Shown here piece by piece: positions 29,217 to 36,579 of a stretch of 64,000 nucleotides of DNA; within the stretch, counting starts at the first letter, position 1; each line of letters begins with the position of its first letter. This DNA comes from Gammaproteobacteria bacterium. GTDB taxonomy: Bacteria > Pseudomonadota > Gammaproteobacteria > Eutrophobiales > Eutrophobiaceae. The notes under the pieces were generated by a model, which did not search any database, was not told where the DNA came from, and saw only the letters and a list, made by a program, of their open reading frames with translations. The stretch lies in NCBI GenBank assembly GCA_021773235.1, contig JAJFKL010000032.1:186001-250000 (forward strand), in the 5' to 3' direction. Position numbers and translations under genes: made by a program.

Positions 29217-30085
29217 AGCGTATTACAAAAGCTGTTTTCCCTGTAGCCGGACTTGGCACCCGTTTTCTTCCGGCAACAAAGGCAAACCCTAAGGAAATGT
29301 TGCCCATAGTTGATAAACCTTTAATTCAGTATGCAGTAGAGGAAGCAGTTGCCGCAGGAATAACAGAACTTATCTTTATAACAGGAAGAACAAAACGTTC
29401 AATAACTGATCATTTTGATAAGGCCTATGAGCTTGAGACAGAACTTGAAAAAAAAGGGAAAACAGAACAGCTTGAAATTGTAAAGGGCATTATTCCAGAG
29501 GGTGTTACCTGTATTTATATCAGGCAAGCAGAGCCATTAGGGCTCGGTCATGCTGTGTTATGTGCTAAACCTGTAGTTGGCGATGCACCATTTGCAGTCA
29601 TACTGCCCGATGATTTGATTGAAGATGGTGGCAGGGGTGCTGTGAAGCAGATGATCGGTAAGTATCAACAAGAGAACAGTAGTATCATTGCTGTGCAAGA
29701 TGTCCCGAAGGAAGATTCATCGAAATATGGAATTGTAGAAACTAGCTCAACCGATGATAAATCATTATCTAAAATAAACAGTATTGTCGAAAAACCTGAA
29801 CCGGATTTGTCGCCATCGACACTAGGTGTTGTTGGTCGGTATGTGTTGACTCCTGAAATATTTAATTGTCTTGAGAAAACTCCTAAGGGAGCTGGGAATG
29901 AAATTCAACTGACTGACGCGATAAGTCTATTTCTTAAAAAAGAATCAATTTATGCCTATGAATTTGAAGGCACGAGATATGATTGCGGCTCGAAGTTAGG
30001 CTACATGCAGGCGTCAATACAATACGCTCTTAAAGACACAGATATTAAAGATGAATTCTATGCTTATCTAAAAGAAATTAGCTGA
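29213..30085 (+). CDS. galU: UTP--glucose-1-phosphate uridylyltransferase
   Basis: 290 aa, usual size. The nucleotide-binding loop [20 protein letters not shown] (residues 10-29) is complete, as are [11 protein letters not shown] (metal Asp) and [15 protein letters not shown] (substrate). It makes UDP-glucose for polysaccharide and for other envelope pathways. It is the last gene of the polysaccharide operon, coupled by ATGA to wbpM and closed by a strong terminator 18 bases after its stop. Confidence 0.93.
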   Translation: MKRITKAVFPVAGLGTRFLPATKANPKEMLPIVDKPLIQYAVEEAVAAGITELIFITGRTKRSITDHFDKAYELETELEKKGKTEQLEIVKGIIPEGVTCIYIRQAEPLGLGHAVLCAKPVVGDAPFAVILPDDLIEDGGRGAVKQMIGKYQQENSSIIAVQDVPKEDSSKYGIVETSSTDDKSLSKINSIVEKPEPDLSPSTLGVVGRYVLTPEIFNCLEKTPKGAGNEIQLTDAISLFLKKESIYAYEFEGTRYDCGSKLGYMQASIQYALKDTDIKDEFYAYLKEIS

Positions 30086-30102
30086 TATAAATTTCAGTCA
30101 AT

Positions 30103-30134
30103 AAAAAAGGGTTTCTTTATGAAACCCTTTTTTT
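30103..30134 (+). terminator. Rho-independent terminator after galU
   Basis: A hairpin with AAAAAAGGGTTTC (30103-30115) pairing GAAACCCTTTTTT (30121-30133), loop TTTAT, runs into a T tract. It ends the polysaccharide operon and is A/T-symmetric enough to act from the minus strand too. Confidence 0.9.
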
Positions 30135-30137
30135 GTT

Positions 30138-30200
30138 TGGCTCCCCGAGCGCGCCTTGCTGCGAACTCGTGAGATATCTATACCTCTGCCGGCTAAGCTA
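30138..30200 (-). other. Putative prophage attL: tRNA-Asn 3'-end fragment with degenerate tRNA-like sequence
   Basis: Read on the minus strand, 30150-30138 is GCTCGGGGAGCCA, matching the 3' acceptor end plus CCA of a typical gammaproteobacterial tRNA-Asn. The part at 30183-30200 reads TAGCTTAGCCGGCAGAGG, like a D-arm, and a TTCG lies between, but the 5' acceptor strand TCCCCGA that would pair is missing, so this is not a working tRNA. It lies between the galU terminator and the first phage gene, as expected where a phage has used the 3' end of a tRNA gene. The intact tRNA should then lie at attR, outside the window. Confidence 0.5.
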
Positions 30201-30217
30201 TGTAAAAAGGCGGCGTA

Positions 30218-31171
30218 GTGGCTGGAGACGTAGACAAGCCAAAGGATTCCGTTACTTTCTACTGTCGGGATTGTAGGGAACGGTTTGCTGGTAAGCCTGA
30301 TTTTATTGAGTCAGCGCCGCTTGAGACGTATCACCCTTATCTTTATTTCAAAAAATGCCCTATATGTCGCGAAGATGCACCTCAAGCACATTGGGAACGT
30401 AATTTATTAAAAGCCTGGGCTAATTCCACTGGCCCAAAAACGGATGCTGGCAAGGCTGCTTCTGCAGCTAACCTTGAAGGGCATCCCACTCCTGAAGAAT
30501 CGTTGAGAACGCGGTTCAATGCTATGTCGCATGGCTTAACAGCTAATGTGGCCACTTATTACCCTGCCAGACCTGGCAAATATCCTGAATGTGACGGTTG
30601 CGAATTTAAAGATTCAATTTGCGGCGATGAGATTGCGTGTCTGAAGAAGATGGATTTGTTTTTTAAGCATCATGTGGCTTTTGATACCAAGGACCCGGGC
30701 AAGCTCATGGGGTTACGCGCGAACACTCAGGCGGCGATACAGGCGATTATTGACAGCATGATTCTTGCGATTGCTCAAGACGGTGGGCCTCGAATAAAAG
30801 AGCCTGTCTGGACTCGTAACAAGGAGGGCTTTGTTGAATTAATTAGTTATTTCGATGCCGATACAAGCGAGATAGTTTCTTTAGTCGAACATAAGGCTCA
30901 CCCACTATTGAAGCCGTTAATGGAGTTTATCAGCAAAAACTCTATGTCCCTGGCTGACATGAATATGACTCCGAAGGTTATGGAAGAGCAGGAGGCTTTG
31001 AGCGGGTTCATCGACAACACTAAGCCTCAGACAGCTACCGCCCTGGAAGACTTTAAGCAACGGACTGAGGAAAGTCTGGACAAGATGAGGGGCATGATTG
31101 AGCGTAGCCAGGAAGCCACTAAAAATGACGCTATTTTGATTGAGCACCAGGAGAGCGAGTCTGGTGGCTGA
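30218..31171 (+). CDS. Putative small terminase subunit with zinc-knuckle-like clusters
   Basis: 317 aa with a GTG start at 30218 behind AAAAGG (30205-30210). Position, immediately before the large terminase and overlapping it, suggests the small terminase or DNA-recognition subunit. It has paired cysteines CRDC (about residues 16-19) and CPIC (46-49), and a CDGCEFKDSICGDEIAC cluster (about 128-144). Between them is GPKTDAGKAASAANLEGHPT, a motif like the TGPKT.EGKA pattern seen in several phage proteins. The C-terminus is acidic. No helix-turn-helix is obvious to me. Confidence 0.6.
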   Translation: MAGDVDKPKDSVTFYCRDCRERFAGKPDFIESAPLETYHPYLYFKKCPICREDAPQAHWERNLLKAWANSTGPKTDAGKAASAANLEGHPTPEESLRTRFNAMSHGLTANVATYYPARPGKYPECDGCEFKDSICGDEIACLKKMDLFFKHHVAFDTKDPGKLMGLRANTQAAIQAIIDSMILAIAQDGGPRIKEPVWTRNKEGFVELISYFDADTSEIVSLVEHKAHPLLKPLMEFISKNSMSLADMNMTPKVMEEQEALSGFIDNTKPQTATALEDFKQRTEESLDKMRGMIERSQEATKNDAILIEHQESESGG

Positions 31172-32753
31172 ACGGCTCTCAATGGCTAAGCGTATCCGGA
31201 TGAAGAATCTGGCTGAAGAACAGATTATGCTGTATGCCGATGATCATGCTTTATGGCATAAGCACATCCATAACGTTGAGCTGGATTCAATGCAGATACT
31301 GAAATGCATGGAGATGGACCAACATCCTAATACAATCGATTATTCCTGCAGGCGTACCGGCAAGACTGCAGTAAAAGAAATGTTTGATCTGAAAGTGAAT
31401 GCCACCAAGCCAGATCAGTCTTTGGGTGTTGTCGCTCCGCGGGAGGCTCAGTCTAAAGTCAATCTTGATTATCATCTTGACGCTATTCGCCGGTCAGAAA
31501 TATTGAGCGCTTTTATTAATTACAAAAGTGGGCGCCGGCAATTAGCGGACACCTATTATCAATTTGCAAATAATTCAAAAGCGCAGTGCTACGGCATCAT
31601 GGCTAATGTTGACGGTGGCGATCTCACTTGCGCATCTCTGGAAGAGGTTGATGATATGCCTCGAGATCGATTGTACTCACGTTTTCTGCTTATGCTTGGC
31701 TCTACCCGGCGATTGGGCGCAGTTAAGACAAGTGATGATGAACCACCTCAAATCAGAGTAACCGGCGTGTTTAAGGGCGCTGATACGCTGCAGGAGCTCA
31801 TATCTTCAGGCAAGTATCACGGGCTTCCTATTGTTGATGTCAATCTAGGCATAGAAATGGGCATTATTCATAAGACTTTTATGGAGGATATGCGCGATCA
31901 ATTATCAGCCGAAGAATATATTCGGCAGCTGCTGTGTAAAAACGTCTCTTCACGAAACTTGATCTGGGAAAAATGGATTCGTGTTGCCATGGTTACCGGC
32001 TTAATGGCCAGCATCGAATTAGCAGGTCCATTGCCAGGCATTCAATACAAAAAACGCGGATTGATTTCTTTTGGCTATGATCATTCTGGTCATGGCGAAT
32101 GCCCGGAGTCTTCTAAATATGCTTTGGTTGTTTGGGAGCAGATTGGTAATTTTTCGTGTCCGATATTTTGCCGTACCTGGCCGCCTGGTACTGATGAGCC
32201 GATTGTTGAGCGTGATCTGTTTGGTTATTGGGAATATTTTAGGCCTGACTATGCAATTGGTGATGCTTATGGCGTTGGTTTAATTACGCATGTTAATGAC
32301 ATGATTTTTAGCAGAGGTCTTACGACAATCAACCGTCACACGATCAACGAAGGCGATAGCACAGCAAGCAGCTGGTCAGATTGGGCTTTTTCTCCTTTAC
32401 GGTTTGAGGGCATGACAAAGCATGCCATGGCCACGGCGTTGAAATCTGTCGTCCATAATAGGCAGTGCGCAATACCTTATATCGAAGACAACGAAGACGA
32501 TGATGATTTAGCTATGGCTGACTTGAGATCGTTCATAAGGCAGCTGGCCAACATTAAGACAGAACAAAACAAAGCGGGTTATGCAACCTATAAGATGGTT
32601 AACACAAAACTTGGCGACGATTTGTTTGATGCTGGTATGGCAGGGCTTTGGGCGTTGATTACACAGGGCGTTGCTGATATTAAGACGGTTATCATGTCGA
32701 GCGGTACTACACGCGAGAAATTGGTTGGCGGCGCAACTGCGTTGCCTGGGTAA
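31164..32753 (+). CDS. Large terminase subunit (packaging ATPase/nuclease)
   Basis: 529 aa from the GTG at 31164, which has GGAG (31150-31153) at good spacing and overlaps the previous stop; the open frame extends to a TTG at 31140 and an ATG lies at 31182. The ATPase shows YSCRRTGKTAVKE (Walker A-like, about residues 61-73) and an acidic ASLEEVDDMPRD candidate Walker B. The nuclease (RNase H-like) shows GYDHSGHGE, AIGDAYGVG and LFDAGMAGLW aspartates in the right order. It drives DNA into the prohead through the portal (32775). Confidence 0.87.
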   Translation: MAERLSMAKRIRMKNLAEEQIMLYADDHALWHKHIHNVELDSMQILKCMEMDQHPNTIDYSCRRTGKTAVKEMFDLKVNATKPDQSLGVVAPREAQSKVNLDYHLDAIRRSEILSAFINYKSGRRQLADTYYQFANNSKAQCYGIMANVDGGDLTCASLEEVDDMPRDRLYSRFLLMLGSTRRLGAVKTSDDEPPQIRVTGVFKGADTLQELISSGKYHGLPIVDVNLGIEMGIIHKTFMEDMRDQLSAEEYIRQLLCKNVSSRNLIWEKWIRVAMVTGLMASIELAGPLPGIQYKKRGLISFGYDHSGHGECPESSKYALVVWEQIGNFSCPIFCRTWPPGTDEPIVERDLFGYWEYFRPDYAIGDAYGVGLITHVNDMIFSRGLTTINRHTINEGDSTASSWSDWAFSPLRFEGMTKHAMATALKSVVHNRQCAIPYIEDNEDDDDLAMADLRSFIRQLANIKTEQNKAGYATYKMVNTKLGDDLFDAGMAGLWALITQGVADIKTVIMSSGTTREKLVGGATALPG

Positions 32754-32774
32754 GTAGCATAAGAGGAAAAAATT

Positions 32775-34127
32775 ATGAGCATCTTGTCTCGGTTTTTTAA
32801 AAACAAAGCGACTGAAGAAAAAGTTTTGCCTGGCGAACTGATCTCTCAGTCTTCTGAGCGCGGCTATCGTCCTAACCCTGATGATCGCATGAAGTACATG
32901 TACCGTTTAATGTGGGTTGATCCCGCTTTCAGACAATCAGTTATAGATATTCGCGCTATGGATAGGGCGGACACGAGAGTTAAACGGGTTCATAAAAAAA
33001 CCGCTTCGACATTAACCAAGAGCGGTCTTTGTTTATCGATGAAGCAAGAAAATGCGAGAGTGCGAAAGCTGTGGGACAGCATGGTTAAAAGGCTTGGGCT
33101 TAATAAACGTCAAAAACTAATATCAGATACTCGCGGTTACCTGATGGAAGGCAACTTGATGATGCAATGGGTGTTAGGTCCGGACAATAAAGTTTGGCAA
33201 GGTATACGCATGCCTTCCGAAACAATGATCGCTGATGTTAATCCTAATGGCGTCTTCAAAGATGCACAGACAGCATTTAAACAGATGGACCTTATGACTG
33301 GTGGCGTTATTGATTCGTTTGCTTTGTGGCAGATTACCCACGGAAGGCTGGACCCGGACAATTACGATGATAAGGGCAGCATGGGCAGGCCTTTAATGGA
33401 TGCGTCTCGTGAAATATGGAAAAAATTAACAATGACCGAGGAAGATCTGGTTATTCGTCGCCGCGATCGCGCGCCTTTGCAGAAGGTTCATGTGCTAGAG
33501 GGAGCGACTGAGCCAGAGCTTAAGGAATATGAAAACGGGATTAACGAACGCAGAAAAATTGCACCGATCGACCTTGATTACTTTTTAAATAAAAAAGGTG
33601 GCGTTACTTCGCTGCAGGGCGATGAGAACCTGGACCATATAAAAGATATTTCTTTGTTGATTGATAGTTTTTTTGCCGGCGCTCCCGCGCCTAAAGGCAT
33701 GTTTGGTTATACGGAGGGATTGAACCGCGATATTCTTCAGGACATGCGCCGGGACTTCTTCGAGGAAGTCGACACGATGCAAGATGAAATTTCCAGCGTT
33801 TACCGTGAAGGCTTTGAGCTGGAGTTATTGTTAAATAATATCGATCCGAATAAATATGATTTTGAAGTTAAGTTTAACGAACGAGTGACCGAGACACCTA
33901 ACCAGGCAGCGGATAGAGCACTTAAAATTCAGGCTACTGGTGCCAGCGTTGAGACTGTTTGGGAAATTGCCGGTGTTGACACAAGAAGGGAATTAAATCG
34001 ATTGCAAACACAGAAGGATAGTAACGACCCTTATCCGGATCCGACAAACATAGGCAATCAAAACGTCAGCATTACTGAAGGCAACGCACCTAAAAAAGAA
34101 AGTGCTACGAGCGTAAGCAACAAATAA
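32775..34127 (+). CDS. Portal protein
   Basis: 450 aa, following terL by 21 bases. It has the portal pattern: an N-terminal arm, a clip/wing region with ERRKIAPIDLDYF, and the stem region DISLLIDSFFAGAPAPKGMFG, then a helical C-terminal part that ends in a polar tail with many Asn and Ser. It forms the dodecameric DNA channel at the head vertex. Its stop overlaps the MuF start (TAATG). Confidence 0.82.
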   Translation: MSILSRFFKNKATEEKVLPGELISQSSERGYRPNPDDRMKYMYRLMWVDPAFRQSVIDIRAMDRADTRVKRVHKKTASTLTKSGLCLSMKQENARVRKLWDSMVKRLGLNKRQKLISDTRGYLMEGNLMMQWVLGPDNKVWQGIRMPSETMIADVNPNGVFKDAQTAFKQMDLMTGGVIDSFALWQITHGRLDPDNYDDKGSMGRPLMDASREIWKKLTMTEEDLVIRRRDRAPLQKVHVLEGATEPELKEYENGINERRKIAPIDLDYFLNKKGGVTSLQGDENLDHIKDISLLIDSFFAGAPAPKGMFGYTEGLNRDILQDMRRDFFEEVDTMQDEISSVYREGFELELLLNNIDPNKYDFEVKFNERVTETPNQAADRALKIQATGASVETVWEIAGVDTRRELNRLQTQKDSNDPYPDPTNIGNQNVSITEGNAPKKESATSVSNK

Positions 34128-35950
34128 TGTACGGCACGCCTATTATTAAGCTGGCTGAAGATTCTGGTCGCCTTGCAATCAAGGCTGCGATTAAGCGCGG
34201 CAGTAAATCTGCTCAGGCTAAATTAAATAAATTAGATATTGACACGATTACTGATCTCACTGTTGTTTATGAGAATGCGCGGGAAGATATTCGCAATTCA
34301 ATTTTAAACCATGCCGGGGACTCAGGCAGTTTGCGGATTGAAACAATGAACAGTTTATTGCAGCAAGTTAATAACCGGCTTGATCAGCTCAGCGTGGCGC
34401 GTAACGCTATGCTTGACGATCGTTTATTAGCAGCTGCTCGCTTAGGAACGGAACCGGTCGCAGCTGCAGGCGTGGGCGTCAACTTCGCCAGAATAAATGA
34501 AGATGCTGTTCGTTTTGTGAATGAGCTGGTCACTGGCGAAGGGCTGCAACTATCCGATCGTTTATGGCGGATTGATAACCATGCAAAACAAGTTGTAGGC
34601 CAGGCAATACAGTCCAGCATTATCCAGGGACACTCTGCCAGCGAAGCAGCTCAGCAATTGCTTTCTCGCGGGGAATCGGTGCCGGCAGACATCGCCAGCA
34701 AAATGAATATTGCTAATGCCACGCGCGTTAGCCAGGAGGCTTCATCATCCTTAATGACCGGTGATGGCAATCCGTATAGAAATGCATTGCGCGTGATGCG
34801 TACTGAGATAGGTCGCGCTAACAATAAGGCGTTTGAAGAAAGTGTTTTTGAAGTTCCTGAAGCTATCGGCACGCGGTTTATGTTATCGCCTAATCATCCG
34901 AGGCCTGATATTTGCGACATGCATGCGAGTGTGAATCGTTACGGTCTTGGTCCAGGCGTTTATCCTAAAGGCAAGAATCCTTATCCAGCGCATCCGGAGA
35001 CGATTAGTTTTATGGAGGTTGTTTTTTCAGATGAAGTATCAAAGTTTGACCGTGAATCAAAAGAAGATCGGATTGCCTGGCTAAACAAACAATCAGGGAC
35101 CACTCAAGAGCAAGTATTAGGCGGCAGGAAAAAACGCGCTGCATTAAAGAGCGGCTTTCTAAAAGAAAATCAGATTGCAACGCCATGGAAAGTATTGAAG
35201 GTTCGTTATGAACGATTAGGTATTGATGTTGACTCGCTGCAGATAAAACCGGTTCCACTGTCAACGGTATCAATTGTCGAAGGACTGAGCCCTGTTGCTG
35301 TCCCGGTATCTAAGGCGTTTGAGATCAAGGGATATAGGCAAGTATCAAAAAGGACATTGGCCGCGATCGATTCAGTGCATGGTGATGGCAAGTTAGATCT
35401 TATTCAAATCAAAAAGAGTACAAGCCGAAAATTCCGGGGCGCATACAGCATGACGCTATCAGGGAAACCCGGAAACATTCAAATATCTCAAGTAGGGGCA
35501 CATAAAGACCTGACGTTAGCTCATGAAATAGGACATTTCATTGACCATCGAGGCGTTAGGCATGTCTCTGGTTCTGTTGACCAGGAGATCTTTGCTTCCT
35601 GGACTGACGACACTCATAAGGAGTGGCGCGATGCTGTTTTTAACTCGCGTGCCACACAGCATTTATCAGAGCTGCATAAAACTAATGTTGTTAATGGCTA
35701 TCGAATAGATAAGGGGCATGTTGATTATTTGTTAACTACTCATGAAGTTTGGGCAAGAAGCTATGCGCAATATATAACGGTGCGTAGTGGTGATGAGGTT
35801 ATGGCCAGGCAATTAAAAGAAATGTTAAACCTGAAAAAAACAGCGCCAGTGTATTATGATTACCAATGGGATGAAGATGATTTTCAGCCGATTGCGCAGG
35901 CGTTCGATCGTCTGTTTACTAAACTAGGATGGATCAGCGATGAGCGGTAA
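34127..35950 (+). CDS. MuF-like head morphogenesis protein fused to a zincin-like C-terminal domain
   Basis: 607 aa. The N-terminal half (to about residue 300) has the MuF/SPP1-gp7 pattern, with VMRTEIGRANNKAFEE (helical arm) and HPRPDICDMHASVNRYG, whose Cys and His lie where the family's conserved residues sit. The C-terminal quarter carries LAHEIGHFIDHRG (HEIGH at 466-470) and TTHEVWARSYAQYI (Glu540), which together look like a zinc metallopeptidase core. Such C-terminal modules on MuF proteins are often polymorphic effector or anti-host domains delivered with DNA. Whether this one is active is inference. Confidence 0.75.
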   Translation: MYGTPIIKLAEDSGRLAIKAAIKRGSKSAQAKLNKLDIDTITDLTVVYENAREDIRNSILNHAGDSGSLRIETMNSLLQQVNNRLDQLSVARNAMLDDRLLAAARLGTEPVAAAGVGVNFARINEDAVRFVNELVTGEGLQLSDRLWRIDNHAKQVVGQAIQSSIIQGHSASEAAQQLLSRGESVPADIASKMNIANATRVSQEASSSLMTGDGNPYRNALRVMRTEIGRANNKAFEESVFEVPEAIGTRFMLSPNHPRPDICDMHASVNRYGLGPGVYPKGKNPYPAHPETISFMEVVFSDEVSKFDRESKEDRIAWLNKQSGTTQEQVLGGRKKRAALKSGFLKENQIATPWKVLKVRYERLGIDVDSLQIKPVPLSTVSIVEGLSPVAVPVSKAFEIKGYRQVSKRTLAAIDSVHGDGKLDLIQIKKSTSRKFRGAYSMTLSGKPGNIQISQVGAHKDLTLAHEIGHFIDHRGVRHVSGSVDQEIFASWTDDTHKEWRDAVFNSRATQHLSELHKTNVVNGYRIDKGHVDYLLTTHEVWARSYAQYITVRSGDEVMARQLKEMLNLKKTAPVYYDYQWDEDDFQPIAQAFDRLFTKLGWISDER

Positions 35951-36095
35951 AGAAGAAGACAAAGAAAAACGAATTCAGGAGACAATGCAGGCCACTGGTT
36001 TGCCTAGGGCCGATGCAGAGATTATTTATGAACAGGAACAGGGTAACATTGACGGCGATGTAATTATTGAGGGTGAAAATGACACAAACAGCTAA
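35940..36095 (+). CDS. Small acidic phage protein, unknown
   Basis: 51 aa, too short for standard tracks. ATG 35940 overlaps the MuF stop (35950) and the frame ends inside the next gene, the spacing typical of coupled phage genes. It is highly charged: Lys/Glu-rich at the start (MSGKEEDKEKRIQETMQ), then ADAEIIYEQEQGNID and acidic to the end. No recognised domain. It could be an internal scaffold or a modulator of MuF. Confidence 0.6.
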   Translation: MSGKEEDKEKRIQETMQATGLPRADAEIIYEQEQGNIDGDVIIEGENDTNS

Positions 36096-36264
36096 AATGG
36101 TTGAACCTGGACCGAGACAAGAATTGCAGTGCCTCTGTGGGCATCCTGTTTTTGATGGTATTGTTTTTCGGGTGCGCGTTTTACGTCTTAGGCCTGATAA
36201 CGTCACGGAAGGAAAGTGCAGATGTAAACGATGGAACCCATTGCCACTAACCTATACGCCTTGA
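36079..36264 (+). CDS. Com-like zinc-finger protein
   Basis: 61 aa from ATG 36079, overlapping the previous small gene by 17 bases. LQCLCGHPVFDG and GKCRCKRWNP give two CxC pairs about 30 residues apart, a compact zinc ribbon like phage Mu Com. Com binds mRNA and turns on translation of the downstream mom gene. Here no mom-like gene follows, so its RNA target, if any, is unknown; a role in the structured leaders nearby is a guess. Confidence 0.6.
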   Translation: MTQTAKMVEPGPRQELQCLCGHPVFDGIVFRVRVLRLRPDNVTEGKCRCKRWNPLPLTYTP

Positions 36265-36476
36265 CTTTGCAATGAATGAAGCTGAAATATCCTCCGCGAT
36301 TAACATCTCTATTGAAGCAGGGTGCTTAGGGCGTGTTCATCCTTATTTAGTCGCAGAGCAACTTACTCAGTGTATTGATGATAACGCTGATCGGCTAAAC
36401 TGCCTGGGTAAAATCAAACGAGGCTTATTTGAGAGAAGAACAGAACTGCCCTTTAGCATGCCTACGCCTTGACTTT
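36255..36476 (+). repeat. Two copies of a 14-base direct repeat flanking a 66-aa gene
   Basis: TACGCCTTGACTTT occurs at 36255-36268 and at 36463-36476. Each copy encodes the last codons of a gene, including the TGA stop, and contains TTGACT, a good -35 hexamer. The 208-base spacing holds exactly one gene. Confidence 0.7.
36272..36472 (+). CDS. Small phage protein of unknown function
   Basis: 66 aa with ATG at 36272. It contains helix-forming ISSAINISIEAGCLGRVHPY and LVAEQLTQCID, then a basic middle. No family recognised. It is bracketed by two copies of a 14-base repeat (36255-36268 and 36463-36476), and its stop codon lies within the second copy, so the gene may have come in with the repeat. 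Confidence 0.55.
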   Translation: MNEAEISSAINISIEAGCLGRVHPYLVAEQLTQCIDDNADRLNCLGKIKRGLFERRTELPFSMPTP

Positions 36477-36496
36477 ACTATGAAATAGACTAATCA
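36469..36496 (+). promoter_or_regulatory. Sigma-70-type promoter for the capsid gene
   Basis: TTGACT (36469-36474), 16 bases, TAATCA (36491-36496). The -35 overlaps the stop of the preceding gene. Transcription would start near 36503, at the first base of a conserved leader box. Confidence 0.55.
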
Positions 36497-36501
36497 TTAC
36501 A

Positions 36502-36566
36502 ACTGAACAAGGCATAACGTATTAATTAGCGAAAGCCGGAACCTCGAAAGGGGTCCCGGCTTTTTT
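36502..36566 (+). promoter_or_regulatory. Leader with conserved box and terminator-like hairpin, copy 1
   Basis: The box ACTGAACAAGGCATAACGTA starts at 36502 and is followed by hairpin GCCGGAACC/GGTCCCGGC (36535-36543 with 36552-36560, one A-C mismatch), loop TCGAAAGG and six T. A near-copy precedes the tape-measure gene (48463-48526). Box, loop and T-run are conserved while the stem varies and stays paired. It could be an attenuator, a processive antitermination site or a 5'-end stabiliser. Confidence 0.7.
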
Positions 36567-36579
36567 GCGTTTAGGGCTT

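Noticed and set aside
30138-30200. A complete tRNA gene on the minus strand.
   Set aside because: The 5' acceptor strand that would pair with the 3' end is absent and the anticodon arm is not formed.
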